Positions 49,670 to 58,017 are shown, counted from the stretch's first letter. The stretch is 64,000 nt of DNA from Streptomyces sp. VRA16 Mangrove soil (GCF_017377775.1 NZ_JAFVLN010000001.1:682001-746000); one strand, 5' to 3'. The notes: a model not told the origin generated them from the letters alone. Made by a program: numbers and translations.

Positions 49670-49854
49670 AGCAGGTCCTCCCAGGGCGAGGGAACGTTCT
49701 CGTTGACCGAACTGATCAGAGCGTTCAGATCGATCCGGACGAGGTCCACGTCCGCGATGCGCAGGGTGATGTCCCCGGTGAGGACGACACCCCCCGCGAG
49801 CAACCGGTCCAGCAGGTCCACGAGGGCGATCTCGCGGCGTTCCACGACGGTCAT
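49666..49854 (-). CDS. gvpS: Gas vesicle protein GvpS (GvpA/J-like)
   Basis: 62 residues from ATG 49854; ATGA overlap with gvpL, GTGA overlap with gvpK. 'REIALVDLLDRLLAGGVVLTGDITLRIADVDLVRIDLNALISSV' (parts IALVDLLDRLLAGGVVL, DVDLVRIDLNALISSV) is the helix-strand-strand-helix of the GvpA/J/M family. It is a minor structural or nucleating component. Confidence 0.92.
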   Translation of the reverse strand: MTVVERREIALVDLLDRLLAGGVVLTGDITLRIADVDLVRIDLNALISSVNENVPSPWEDLL

Positions 49855-50696
49855 GACGGCTCGCCCTCCGGCGCGGGGGCGGGAGGAGCCGACGGCCCGG
49901 AGCGTTCCTCGGGTGGCGCGCAGAAGGAGTACGCGGCCCAGGGCCCCGTCAGCTCCACCCGCAGCCCCGGCTGTCCGTCCTTGACCGCGTCGACCCGCTC
50001 CACGAACTCCTCGGAGGCCGAGCGGTCCACCAGGTAGGCGGCGTTCAGGACGTTGCGGCCGCTCGCCCCGGACAGCTCCGAGTTCTGCGGCGGATGCAGA
50101 CGGGCCTCCTCCGCGCGCCGCGTCAGGCGGTCGTGCAGGTCCTGCGCGAACCCCTCCGCCCGGCGCCAGACCTCGTCCCGCCCGGCCCGCTCGGCCCGCC
50201 TGCGCCGGAGATAGTCGCGGCCCGACCCGGCCGCCGCCGCGTTCGCCGAGGGCCGTTCCCGCGGCGCCCCGCCGCGCGCCTCCCGCGTCTCCTCCGGTTC
50301 CGCTTCGACGTAGACCTTCACCCCCCACTCGACGCGCCCGTCCAGCCGGGACAGAGTGGCCCGGAAACCGTCGGCCTGCGTCTCCAGCATCGTGCGTACG
50401 CCGCTGTCGTCGTGGAACACCGTGGCCAGCCGCATCGGCAGGGGACTCGTGACGGAGGCCAGAGCGGCGATCACGGTCTGATGGGCGCGCGCGGTGTCGG
50501 ACAGCCAGTCGAGGTTCTCCAGGTTCCGGCGCAACGCGCTCTCGGAGAATTGGTCCGGTGGCACATGGCTCACGACCGCCGTCAGTCCGGCGTGCCGGAC
50601 CAGTCGGGGGACGGCTCCCGCGACGCCCGTCAGCTGCGCGGGCAGCGGGGCGTCGAGGGAGCCGCAGACGGCGTACACGTACCGCAGTTCAGTCAT
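49851..50696 (-). CDS. gvpL: Gas vesicle protein GvpL (GvpL/GvpF family)
   Basis: 281 residues from ATG 50696. Family start 'LRYVYAVCGSLDAPLP', then 'PLPMRLATVFHDDSGVRTML' and 'RVEWGVKVYVEAEPEE', and the C-terminal domain 'LNAAYLVDRSASEEFVERVD' with 'GLRVELTGPWAAYSFC'. GvpF/L proteins are two-domain assembly factors that bind the structural protein. An Arg/Ala-rich insert separates the domains. A second family member is gvpF. The gene overlaps gvpJ by 8 bases. Confidence 0.93.
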   Translation of the reverse strand: MTELRYVYAVCGSLDAPLPAQLTGVAGAVPRLVRHAGLTAVVSHVPPDQFSESALRRNLENLDWLSDTARAHQTVIAALASVTSPLPMRLATVFHDDSGVRTMLETQADGFRATLSRLDGRVEWGVKVYVEAEPEETREARGGAPRERPSANAAAAGSGRDYLRRRRAERAGRDEVWRRAEGFAQDLHDRLTRRAEEARLHPPQNSELSGASGRNVLNAAYLVDRSASEEFVERVDAVKDGQPGLRVELTGPWAAYSFCAPPEERSGPSAPPAPAPEGEPS

Positions 50697-51051
50697 GGCG
50701 GGTCTCCTTCTCGTCGGCCGTGTCGAGGGCCTCGGGCGCGCTTCCGGCCTCCAGGGCGGCGAGTCGCTCCCGCAACTGCGCGTTCTCCCGGGCGAGTTGC
50801 TTGCTGCGGGCGCCCGACGAGAGCGCCGGGTCGTGCTCCCACCAGTCGATCCCCATCTCCCGCGCCTTGTCGACCGAGGCCACGACAAGACGCAGCTTGA
50901 TCGTGAGGAGCTCGATGTCCAGCAGGTTGATCTTGATGTCGCCGGCGATCACGATGCCCTTGTCGAGGACACGCTCCAGGATGTCGGCGAGGTTGGCTCC
51001 CGAGTTCCCCCCGCCGAGCGGGGAATCGGGGAAAGTGCTTGCAGGTCCCAT
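50689..51051 (-). CDS. gvpJ: Gas vesicle protein GvpJ
   Basis: 120 residues from ATG 51051 (TGATG overlap with gvpZ). 'NLADILERVLDKGIVIAGDIKINLLDIELLTIKLRLVVASVDKA' (parts LADILERVLDKGIVIAGDIKI and IELLTIKLRLVVASVDKA) is the GvpA/J fold. Beyond residue ~75 it has a coiled-coil tail 'ARSKQLARENAQLRERLAALE', absent in the main shell protein, fitting a capping or tip role. Confidence 0.93.
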   Translation of the reverse strand: MGPASTFPDSPLGGGNSGANLADILERVLDKGIVIAGDIKINLLDIELLTIKLRLVVASVDKAREMGIDWWEHDPALSSGARSKQLARENAQLRERLAALEAGSAPEALDTADEKETRHD

Positions 51052-52280
51052 CAGCGGCTCCGTGCTCCCGCGCCGGCCCGGTGCCCGCGCTCGTCGTCGG
51101 CGACCTCGTCCGCATCGTCGTCCTCGGCGTCGTACGCGGGCTCCTCGTCCTCGTACGCCGGCTCCTCGCCGTCGTATGCGGGCTCCTCGCCGTCGTCGTA
51201 CTCGTCGTCGTACTCGTCCTCGTCCGCTTCCTCGTATTCGCCCGCGTACCCGTCCTCGTCGTCGTCAGGCTCGTCCGCCGGTGCGTCCTCGTCGAGGTAC
51301 GCGTCCTCGGATGCGTCGTCGTACTCGTCGGGTTCCCCCTCGGCCGCGTACTCCTCGTCGTACTCATCGGCGTATTCCTCGGGTTCCTCCTCGGCGAAGT
51401 CGGCCCGTTCCGAGTCCTCCTCCTCGGCCACGGCGTCCTCGTGCGAGCGGACGACCTCTCCGTCGCGTATCTCGCCCCGCCAGCCGTCGCTCGCCTCACC
51501 CCTGAGCGAGATGAAGCGGGCGTAGTGCTTGAGGTCGAGGCGGGCGCGGCGGCCCTGCGCCCGCCAGATGTTGCCGGTCCGCTCGAAGAGGCCCTCGGGG
51601 TAGTACTCGATGATCAGCAGCACCCGGGTCAGGCGCTCGCCCAGTGCGTGGAAGGTGACGACGCCCTTCGTGGTGCCCTTGGCGCCCTCGGACGTCCAGC
51701 AGATCCGCTGGTCGGGAACCTGCTCGGTGGTGTGCGCCTTGTAACTGCGGGTCGACCAGAAGATCTTCATCTGCCAGTCGGACGTCACGTCGTCCGCGCG
51801 GCCGGCGTTCTTGACGCCCCGGGCGAACGTGGAGAACTCCTGGTACTGGGTCCACTGGTCGTAGGCGGTCCGGACATCGACCCCGACGTCGATGCTCTCC
51901 AGGATCACCGTCGGCTTCTGACCGCCGCCCGCCCTGGACCTGCCCTTGCCGTCCTTGCCGCCCGGTCCGAGCCATCCCTTGACGCCGCTGACCAGGTTCT
52001 CCTTGAGACGGCCCGCACCGACCTCGACGGCCGTGCGCACGGGCCCCTTGCCCGCGGCCGGCGTGCGAGCGCCGTCCAGGGCCGGCCGGGCGAAACCCGG
52101 GCTGTTGCCCTCGGCGATGTCGTTCAGCCTGGCCGTGGTCCGGCCGAGACCGCGGCCGACGCCGGTGAGCAGACGGGTGGCCTGAGCGACCAGATAGTCC
52201 TGAGCCTCGGCCTTCAGCCGGTCGGCCGCCTCACTTCCGGCCAGTTCCTTCAACGGGTTGACCGCAGGTGTCTCAGCCAT
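51051..52280 (-). CDS. gvpZ: GvpZ: SRPBCC-domain protein with long acidic tail
   Basis: 409 residues from ATG 52280. An N-terminal helical part (~1-130) is followed by a START/SRPBCC domain (~135-275): 'ESIDVGVDVRTAYDQWTQYQEFSTF' (parts VDVRTAYDQWTQYQEF) and 'TRVLLIIEYYPEGLFERTGN'. From about residue 280 to the end the chain is almost only Asp, Glu, Tyr, Ala and Pro, with three EEPAY repeats. It occurs only with Streptomyces gvp clusters; its job is unknown. The basic tail of GvpY, encoded just upstream, is a plausible electrostatic partner. Confidence 0.88.
   Translation of the reverse strand: MAETPAVNPLKELAGSEAADRLKAEAQDYLVAQATRLLTGVGRGLGRTTARLNDIAEGNSPGFARPALDGARTPAAGKGPVRTAVEVGAGRLKENLVSGVKGWLGPGGKDGKGRSRAGGGQKPTVILESIDVGVDVRTAYDQWTQYQEFSTFARGVKNAGRADDVTSDWQMKIFWSTRSYKAHTTEQVPDQRICWTSEGAKGTTKGVVTFHALGERLTRVLLIIEYYPEGLFERTGNIWRAQGRRARLDLKHYARFISLRGEASDGWRGEIRDGEVVRSHEDAVAEEEDSERADFAEEEPEEYADEYDEEYAAEGEPDEYDDASEDAYLDEDAPADEPDDDEDGYAGEYEEADEDEYDDEYDDGEEPAYDGEEPAYEDEEPAYDAEDDDADEVADDERGHRAGAGARSR
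51110..51420. repeat. GTC/TCC-rich low-complexity coding tract of gvpZ
   Basis: About 300 bases of degenerate TCGTC/CTCCTC repeats encode the acidic Asp/Glu/Tyr tail. Short tandem units such as GGCTCCTCGCCGTCGTA recur around 51165-51205. Such tracts are prone to length change. Confidence 0.6.
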
Positions 52281-52863
52281 CGCCGCGCTCTCCCTTCGCG
52301 TCGCCGCTCGGGGCCCGCCGGGTGCTGCCCGGCGTCTTCTTCGCCACGCCCTGGGTCCGTTTGCGCGGCGCCGCCCCGCGCTCGCCCGACCGAGGGGCCG
52401 TCTTCTTCGCGGGCGCCCGCCTCCGCGCGGCCGGACGCGCGGAGTCCTTGCCGCCGGAGGTCTTCTCCGCCGTGTCGGCTGTCCTGGCTGCCTCGACTGT
52501 TTCGGCTGTCTCGGCTGTTTCCTTGGCGTCGCCGGAGTTCGGCGTGACGCCGTCGAGACGGTCCCGCACACCGGCCGTGCCGGCCTGAAGGCGGTCGGCC
52601 AGGCTCTCCATCTGCCGTTCGAGGATCGCCCCGGTGGCAGCCTTGCCGACGCCGCGCAAGTCCTGGCGCAGCTGCCCGCCCAACTCCTTGAACTGCGGAT
52701 GGTCGGCGAGCCGGGTGCGGACCAGGTCGAGCGCCGCGGAGGGGGACAGCTGCAGCTTCTTGCCGGCCACCATCGTGCCGACCGCGAAGGCGAGTTTCAT
52801 CTTCTTGGTCCGGCCCAGGAGGTACCCGGCCCCTACGGCCAGGCCGAGTGCTGCTCGATTCAT
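52273..52863 (-). CDS. gvpY: GvpY: small protein with histone-H1-like basic tail
   Basis: 196 residues from ATG 52863. Residues 1-35 hold a Gly-rich hydrophobic segment ('ALGLAVGAGYLLGRTKKMKLA' region, 'LAFAVGTMVAG'), residues ~40-105 are helical, and the last ~75 are Ala/Lys/Arg/Pro-rich ('ARRRAPAKKTAPRSGERG', 'RKRTQGVAKKTPGSTRRAP') like bacterial histone-H1 tails. It is known only from Streptomyces gvp clusters. It overlaps gvpZ by 8 bases. Membrane or vesicle attachment is suggested by the first segment; nucleic-acid or GvpZ binding by the tail. Confidence 0.87.
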   Translation of the reverse strand: MNRAALGLAVGAGYLLGRTKKMKLAFAVGTMVAGKKLQLSPSAALDLVRTRLADHPQFKELGGQLRQDLRGVGKAATGAILERQMESLADRLQAGTAGVRDRLDGVTPNSGDAKETAETAETVEAARTADTAEKTSGGKDSARPAARRRAPAKKTAPRSGERGAAPRKRTQGVAKKTPGSTRRAPSGDAKGERGDG

Positions 52864-52926
52864 GATGCGTTGCCCGTTCTCGTGTGTCGTGCCCGGGCCT
52901 CGCGCGCGCCGCGCGAGGCCCCGTGG

Positions 52927-53172
52927 TCACGTCTCTGTCTGTCTGAAGCGACTGGCCTCCAACCGGTCGAGGAGCTCGTCCTCGGCCCGGTCGAACGTCT
53001 CCTCGTCGATCTCGCCCGCCTCCAACTGCTTTTCCAGGAAGCGGAGTTGTGCCTGGATCGCCGACGGGTCGTAGTACTGCCGCTCGGCGTCCGCGACCAC
53101 CTGGTCGAGGACCCACAACGAGCCCCGGACCGGAGCGAGCGGAAGCAGGAGGATCTCGCTCAGCAGCCCCAT
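52927..53172 (-). CDS. gvpG: Gas vesicle protein GvpG
   Basis: 81 residues from ATG 53172, 7 bases after gvpF. 'GLLSEILLLPLAPVRGSLWVLDQV' then 'YYDPSAIQAQLRFLEKQLEAGEIDEETFDRAEDELLDRL' (parts IQAQLRFLEKQLEAGEIDEE) is the GvpG pattern: a short hydrophobic start and a long coiled coil. It is an accessory assembly protein. Confidence 0.93.
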   Translation of the reverse strand: MGLLSEILLLPLAPVRGSLWVLDQVVADAERQYYDPSAIQAQLRFLEKQLEAGEIDEETFDRAEDELLDRLEASRFRQTET

Positions 53173-53179
53173 GGCGGCC

Positions 53180-53923
53180 TCATCCGCCGGCCCGGGCCGC
53201 CGGGGCGGGCTCCACGAAGCTGTACGGCGGCAGCGGCCCGTTCACGCTGAAGACGAGATGCGGCGACGCCTTGCGGGCCTCCTCGACCGCCTGGAGCAGA
53301 TGCTCCGACGAGCCGCGGTGCACCAGGAAGGACAGGTTGGTGATCCAGCCGGAACTCTCGGGTCCTGGACTGACGTCCTGGGCGTGCGGCTCCAGAGCGG
53401 CCCGTACCTCCTCGGCGTCCCGCGCCTCACGCTGCTGCACGGCCGTCGCGACCGCCTCGCCCAGCCGCAGCCTGTCCTCGTGGCTGCCGCCTCCCGCCGC
53501 GCGGTTGCGCTGCGCGAGTTCACGGACGTCGGGGTGCTCGGCCATCACGACATGCAGCACGGCCTCCTCGTCGTGCTGGACCTTCACGTTGTACTCGACG
53601 CTGTCGTGGAGGGCCCGCAGCCGCTCGGTGTAGTGCTCGGCACGCTGTTCGAGCGCGGTCGCGACCGCCCGGTCGTCGTCGGCGACGCTGCCGAAGCGCA
53701 TCGGGAGCACCGTGCCGCCGCCACCCGCCTCGGACAGGACGTTCTGATGGGCGAGGAGGTCGCGGCGCTTGGGCCGCAGGTTCTCGGGGGCGTCGCTGAC
53801 GATCGCGGCCAGGCCGCCCGCCGTCACCGTCCGCACGGGCAGCGCGGGCTTGCCGACGCCCTCCATGCCGTCGGGCAGGGCGGGGTGGTCGGCCGCGGCG
53901 ATTCCGTAGACGTACGTGCTCAT
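53180..53923 (-). CDS. gvpF: Gas vesicle protein GvpF (GvpL/GvpF family)
   Basis: 247 residues from ATG 53923, sharing one base with the gvpA stop (TGATG). 'STYVYGIAAADHPALPDGM' begins the fold, with 'GTVLPMRFGSVADDDRAV', 'SVEYNVKVQHDEEAVL' and 'LSFLVHRGSSEHLLQAVEEA' downstream and the end 'VNGPLPPYSFVEPAP'. GvpF is proposed to bind GvpA during shell growth. Confidence 0.93.
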   Translation of the reverse strand: MSTYVYGIAAADHPALPDGMEGVGKPALPVRTVTAGGLAAIVSDAPENLRPKRRDLLAHQNVLSEAGGGGTVLPMRFGSVADDDRAVATALEQRAEHYTERLRALHDSVEYNVKVQHDEEAVLHVVMAEHPDVRELAQRNRAAGGGSHEDRLRLGEAVATAVQQREARDAEEVRAALEPHAQDVSPGPESSGWITNLSFLVHRGSSEHLLQAVEEARKASPHLVFSVNGPLPPYSFVEPAPAARAGG

Positions 53924-54348
53924 CACGAGTCCTCCTTCTTGCGGCTCGTCGAGGTGCGGCGGGTGCGGGAGCGGGACTGGCTCTCTTCGGCCTCGTCGCG
54001 GGCCTGGTTGAAGGCGTCCGATATGGTCTCGGCCGCGCCGGACAGGGCGCCCTTGGTCTTGCCCCGGGCGCCGGACTCCATCGCGTTGCCGGTGATGTCC
54101 GTCAGGCCCGACGGCTTCTTGCTGCCGGTCTCCAGGTCGAGCCGGTTGCACGCCTCGGCGAAGCGCAGATAGGTGTCCACGCTCGCGACGACGACACGTA
54201 CGTCGATCTTGAGGATCTCGATGCCGACCAGGGAGACGCGGACGAACGCGTCGATCACGAGGCCCCGGTCGAGGACCAGCTCCAGAACGTCGTAGAGGCC
54301 ACTGGTGCCTCCGCCGCTTCCTCCGCCTTGCGTCGTGGCCACTGTCAT
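53923..54348 (-). CDS. gvpA: Gas vesicle main structural protein GvpA
   Basis: 141 residues from ATG 54348 (AAAGGA upstream). '[45 protein letters not shown]' (parts [21 protein letters not shown] and [20 protein letters not shown]) is the conserved shell fold at residues 17-62. Unlike the ~70-residue GvpA of cyanobacteria it has a ~75-residue tail ending in Ser/Arg/Lys ('[16 protein letters not shown]'), typical of actinomycetes. A strong hairpin separates it from gvpO. Confidence 0.94.
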   Translation of the reverse strand: MTVATTQGGGSGGGTSGLYDVLELVLDRGLVIDAFVRVSLVGIEILKIDVRVVVASVDTYLRFAEACNRLDLETGSKKPSGLTDITGNAMESGARGKTKGALSGAAETISDAFNQARDEAEESQSRSRTRRTSTSRKKEDS

Positions 54349-54413
54349 GGGAATCCGTCCTTTCGTCTCTTTCGTCTGACGTGTCCGGTTGTCCTGAGCC
54401 GGCCGCTCGTCGG

Positions 54414-54440
54414 GGGAGCCGCCCGGTGCGGGCGGCTCCC
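54414..54440 (-). terminator. Strong hairpin between gvpO and gvpA
   Basis: GGGAGCCGCCC (54414-54424) and GGGCGGCTCCC (54430-54440) form an 11-base perfect stem with a 5-base loop. It lies between the end of gvpO and the start of gvpA, so it could end gvpO-only transcripts, protect processed ends, or attenuate the operon. Confidence 0.6.
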
Positions 54441-54468
54441 GGGCCGGCGGATCGTCAAGGGGAGACGT

Positions 54469-54873
54469 TCAGCTGCGGTCGTCGGAGCGGCCGCGCTCGT
54501 AACGCCTGACCCTGCGGTAGTCGGTGAGGACGCCGTCGCTGTCGAGCGTCACCGCGTAACTCGCCAGCAGGCTCATGGTGTCGGGGATCCGGGACAGTTC
54601 TAGGACCTCCACGTCGAGCTGCCAGCCACCGTCGTCGGTGGCGCTGAAGGACGACACGGAGTCCACTTCCTTGCCGGTGAGCTCCATCAGCTGTTCGCGG
54701 CCCTGACGGATCGCCTCGGCGGGTCGCAGTCGCTTCGGGCGACGAGGCCGGGAAGCGGCGCTCTCCCGTCCTTCGTCACTCGTGCGGTTTCGGTCCGTCG
54801 TCTCGCGGTCCTGGGCGGTACTCGTCTTGGCACCCGGTGCCTTGCTCGGGCGCCCGGAATCTGTGGCGTTCAT
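54469..54873 (-). CDS. gvpO: Gas vesicle protein GvpO
   Basis: 134 residues from ATG 54873, with GGAAGG 8 bases before. After a ~60-residue polar N-terminal tail the GvpO domain reads 'RPAEAIRQGREQLMELTGKEVDSVSSFSATDDGGWQLDVEVLEL' (parts ELTGKEVDSVSSFS, GGWQLDVEVLELSRIPDT) and 'YAVTLDSDGVLTDYRRVRRYERG'. GvpO is an accessory protein made first in the operon. Promoter candidates lie at 54905-54928. Confidence 0.93.
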   Translation of the reverse strand: MNATDSGRPSKAPGAKTSTAQDRETTDRNRTSDEGRESAASRPRRPKRLRPAEAIRQGREQLMELTGKEVDSVSSFSATDDGGWQLDVEVLELSRIPDTMSLLASYAVTLDSDGVLTDYRRVRRYERGRSDDRS

Positions 54874-54904
54874 GGGAACCTTCCATGGGGGCCTCTCGCC
54901 TCCG

Positions 54905-54928
54905 GTGCCCGTGAATCCGTCCGCAAAC
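54905..54928 (-). promoter_or_regulatory. Stress-sigma-type promoter candidate for the gvp operon (GTTT-N14-GGGCAC)
   Basis: On the gvpO strand GTTT and GGGCAC are separated by 14 bases, close to the SigB-family form GTTT-N14-GGGTAY, 32 bases upstream of ATG 54873. Confidence 0.4.
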
Positions 54929-55215
54929 CTGAGTCGGCCGCATCGAATTGCGAAGCGTGTCGTCCGTCCGCCACGGACGGCCGTCACGAGGCCCGGACCG
55001 GTGCCGGCCGACCGGTGCGGCGCGCCGGTGGATCGCCCGTGTCCCAGGCCCGGCGGATCAGTGCGACCCGTGTGTCCAATTTCTGACGGCACGGCTGCGC
55101 GAGGTGGCGCGACCGAGATGACGTTCAAGCAGGTGAGGGGCGTGCGGCGGCCTCCGGGACGACGGAATCGATGATCGGTCCGTTCGAGTCATGAAAAGAA
55201 GACGCTTCCGAGGTC
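54929..55215. other. Intergenic stretch between gvpO and the discoidin-protein gene
   Basis: No gene is seen. Reading frames here lack motifs and ribosome sites. The tract becomes AT-richer from about 55185 towards the promoter candidate of the next gene. Confidence 0.5.
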
Positions 55216-55244
55216 TTGCCGTCCACTTGCCTCGACCCTTAAAT
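55216..55244 (+). promoter_or_regulatory. Promoter candidate (TTGCCG-N17-TTAAAT)
   Basis: A -35-like TTGCCG and -10-like TTAAAT with 17-base spacing in an AT-rich patch, 149 bases upstream of the secreted discoidin protein start. Confidence 0.45.
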
Positions 55245-55393
55245 CAAAGCTCGAACTAAGCGGTTTCCTCTGGCCGTTGAAACTTCCGGACGCGGCAGGA
55301 GTGCGCTCCACTGCGCCCGTCGTCCCAGACGTGCGCTCACCCGGTGAAGGCGGCCACGGCCGTCCCACCCTCACCCCGCACGGAGTGACACGC

Positions 55394-57943
55394 ATGAGAC
55401 ACAGATCCTTGGGGATCGCGCTCGCCACGGCGGCGGCGCTGCTGACCATCCCCGCCCAGGCCTCCTCGGCGGCGGCCGCCGACACCCCGCTGTCCCAGGG
55501 CCACACCGCCACCGCCTCCTCTACGGAGAACGGCGGCACCCCGGCGGCGTACGCCGTCGACGGCGACACCGGCACCCGCTGGTCGTCCGCCGCCACCGAC
55601 TCCCAGTGGCTCCAGGTCGACCTCGGCGCGTCCGCGACGCTCAGCAAGGTCGTCCTCGACTGGGAGGCCGCCTACGCGAAGGACTACAAGATCCAGGTCT
55701 CCGACGACGGAAGCACCTGGAACGACCTCAAGTCGGTCACCGGCTCCGACGGCGGCACCGACACCCTCGACGTCTCCGGGCAGGGCCGGTACGTCCGCAT
55801 GCTCGGGGTCACCCGCGCCACCCAGTACGGCTACTCCCTCTGGGAGTTCCAGGTGTACGGCACCGCCGGCACCACCCCGCCGGCCGGCGACTGCTCGACC
55901 GCGAACGCCGCCCAGGGGCACACCGCGACGGCTTCCTCCACGGAGAACGGCGGCACCCCCGCCTCCGCCGCGTTCGACGGTGACGGCGCCACGCGATGGT
56001 CCAGCGCCGCCGCCGATCCGCAGTGGATCCAGGTGGACCTCGGCTCCACGCAGAGCCTGTGCAAGGTGGACCTCGACTGGGAGGCCGCGTATGCCAAGGC
56101 CTTCAAGATCCAGGCATCCACGGACGGCCAGACCTGGACGACACTGAAGGACGTGACCGGAGCCACCGGCGGCAAGGCCTCCTACGACGTCAGCGGATCC
56201 GGCCGCTACCTGCGCGTCTACGGCACGACGCGCGCCACCGGCTACGGCTACTCGCTGTGGGAGGTCGCGGTGCACACCGGCACCGGGAGCACCACCCCGC
56301 CCGTCGAGGGCGGCGGCGACCTCGGCCCGAACGTCATCGTCGTCGACCCGAACACCGCGAACCTCCAGGCCAAGTTCGACCAGGTCTTCGCGCAGCAGGA
56401 GTCGAACCAGTTCGGCTCGCAGCGCTATCAGTTCCTGCTGAAGCCGGGCACGTACAACAACATCAACGCCCAGCTCGGCTTCTACACCTCGATCTCCGGG
56501 CTCGGCATCAACCCGGACGACACGAAGATCAACGGTGACATCACGGTCGACGCGGGCTGGTTCAACGGCAACGCCACGCAGAACTTCTGGCGCTCCGCCG
56601 AGAACCTCGCCCTCAACCCGGTGAACGGCACCGACCGGTGGGCCGTCGCCCAGGCCGCACCGTTCCGCCGCATCCACGTGACCGGCGGGCTCAACCTCGC
56701 GCCGAACGGCTACGGCTGGGCCTCGGGCGGCTACATCGCCGACTCCAAGATCGACGGCACGGTCGGCCCGTACTCCCAGCAGCAGTGGTACACCCGTGAC
56801 AGCTCGGTGGGTGGCTGGACCAACGGCGTGTGGAACATGACGTTCTCCGGTGTGCAGGGCGCCCCGGCGACCAACTTCGACACCGGCCCGTACACCACCC
56901 TCGACAACACTCCCGTCTCCCGCGAGAAGCCGTTCCTCTACCTGGACGGCAACGACTACAAGGTGTTCGTCCCGGCCAAGCGCACCAACGCGCGCGGCGT
57001 GTCCTGGCCGGCCAACGCGGGGACCTCGCTCCCGCTGAGCCAGTTCTACGTCGTGAAGCCCGGCGCGACCGCGGCCACCATCAACCAGGCGCTGTCCCAG
57101 GGACTGAACCTGCTGTTCACCCCGGGCGTCTACCACCTCGACCGGACCCTCGACGTCGACCGCGCCAACACCGTGGTCCTCGGTCTCGGCCTGGCCACGA
57201 TCGTGCCCGACAACGGTGTGGACGCGATGCACGTCGCCGATGTCGACGGTGTCCGGCTGGCCGGTTTCCTCATCGACGCCGGCTCGAAGAAGTCCGACAC
57301 CCTGCTGCAGATCGGCGGCTCCGGCGCGAGCGCCGACCACGCCGCGAACCCGACCACCATGCAGGACGTGTTCATCCGGATCGGCGGCGCGGGCCCCGGC
57401 CTCGCCACCAACTCGGTGATCGTCAACAGCGACGACGTCATCGTCGACCACACCTGGATCTGGCGCGCCGACCACGGCGACGGCGTCGGCTGGGAGACCA
57501 ACCGCGCCGACTACGGGCTCGTCGTCAACGGCGACGACGTCCTCGCCACGGGCCTGTTCGTGGAGCACTTCAACAAGTACGACGTGCTGTGGAACGGCGA
57601 GCGCGGACGCACGATCTTCTTCCAGAACGAGAAGGCGTACGACGCTCCGAGCGCGGCCGCGATCACACACGACGGCATCGTCGGGTACGCGGCCTACAAG
57701 GTCGCCGACAGCGTGACGACACACGAGGCGTGGGGCCTGGGCAGCTACTGCAATTTCACCGCCGACCCGAGCATCGTGCAGCAGCACGGCTTCCAGGTCC
57801 CGGTGAAGTCGGGTGTGAAGCTGCACGACATCCAGGTCATCTCGCTCGGCGGGAAGGGCCAGTACGCGCACGTCGTGAACGACACCGGAGCCCCGACCTC
57901 GGGCACCGACACCGTGCCGTCCAAGATCACTTCCTTCCCGTGA
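55394..57943 (+). CDS. Secreted protein with two discoidin (F5/8 C) domains and a beta-helix region
   Basis: 849 residues from ATG 55394. Signal peptide ('LGIALATAAALLTIPAQASSA', cleaved near residue 30). Two F5/8 type C domains follow, about residues 32-157 and 168-298, each beginning 'GHTATASSTENGGTPA'. A long C-terminal part (~315-849) looks like a right-handed beta-helix of the GH55/pectate-lyase kind: 'QFLLKPGTYNNINAQLGFYTS', 'LLFTPGVYHLDRTLDVDRANT', 'VIVDHTWIWRADHGDGVGW'. It probably binds and cuts or remodels a polysaccharide outside the cell; no catalytic residues can be named with certainty. Some databases label such proteins adenylyl cyclases, without support here. Confidence 0.83.
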   Translation: MRHRSLGIALATAAALLTIPAQASSAAAADTPLSQGHTATASSTENGGTPAAYAVDGDTGTRWSSAATDSQWLQVDLGASATLSKVVLDWEAAYAKDYKIQVSDDGSTWNDLKSVTGSDGGTDTLDVSGQGRYVRMLGVTRATQYGYSLWEFQVYGTAGTTPPAGDCSTANAAQGHTATASSTENGGTPASAAFDGDGATRWSSAAADPQWIQVDLGSTQSLCKVDLDWEAAYAKAFKIQASTDGQTWTTLKDVTGATGGKASYDVSGSGRYLRVYGTTRATGYGYSLWEVAVHTGTGSTTPPVEGGGDLGPNVIVVDPNTANLQAKFDQVFAQQESNQFGSQRYQFLLKPGTYNNINAQLGFYTSISGLGINPDDTKINGDITVDAGWFNGNATQNFWRSAENLALNPVNGTDRWAVAQAAPFRRIHVTGGLNLAPNGYGWASGGYIADSKIDGTVGPYSQQQWYTRDSSVGGWTNGVWNMTFSGVQGAPATNFDTGPYTTLDNTPVSREKPFLYLDGNDYKVFVPAKRTNARGVSWPANAGTSLPLSQFYVVKPGATAATINQALSQGLNLLFTPGVYHLDRTLDVDRANTVVLGLGLATIVPDNGVDAMHVADVDGVRLAGFLIDAGSKKSDTLLQIGGSGASADHAANPTTMQDVFIRIGGAGPGLATNSVIVNSDDVIVDHTWIWRADHGDGVGWETNRADYGLVVNGDDVLATGLFVEHFNKYDVLWNGERGRTIFFQNEKAYDAPSAAAITHDGIVGYAAYKVADSVTTHEAWGLGSYCNFTADPSIVQQHGFQVPVKSGVKLHDIQVISLGGKGQYAHVVNDTGAPTSGTDTVPSKITSFP
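55495..56280 (+). repeat. Internal tandem duplication of the discoidin domain
   Basis: Two ~370-base units (about 55495-55860 and 55910-56280) encode near-identical domains; both share TATASSTENGGTPA, RWSSAA, WLQVDLG/WIQVDLG, DWEAAYAK and GYGYSLWE blocks. A Thr/Pro linker separates them. Confidence 0.8.
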
Positions 57944-57980
57944 TCCCGGTCCCCGCTCCCTGACGCACCGACACCGTGCC

Positions 57981-58017
57981 GCAGGCCGCGCACCGCACAC
58001 CGCGGGGCGCGGCCTGC
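57981..58017 (+). terminator. Terminator of the discoidin-protein gene
   Basis: GCAGGCCGCGC (57981-57991) and GCGCGGCCTGC (58007-58017) make an 11-base perfect stem with a 15-base loop, 38 bases after the stop. Confidence 0.8.

Noticed and set aside
51110..51420. Periodic repeats suggesting a CRISPR or minisatellite
   Set aside because: They are coding low-complexity repeats of the GvpZ acidic tail; there are no spacers.
55097..55174. Short frame starting ATGACGTTCAAGC before the discoidin gene
   Set aside because: Only about 20 codons, no ribosome site and no motif; not like the HVDL leader peptides.
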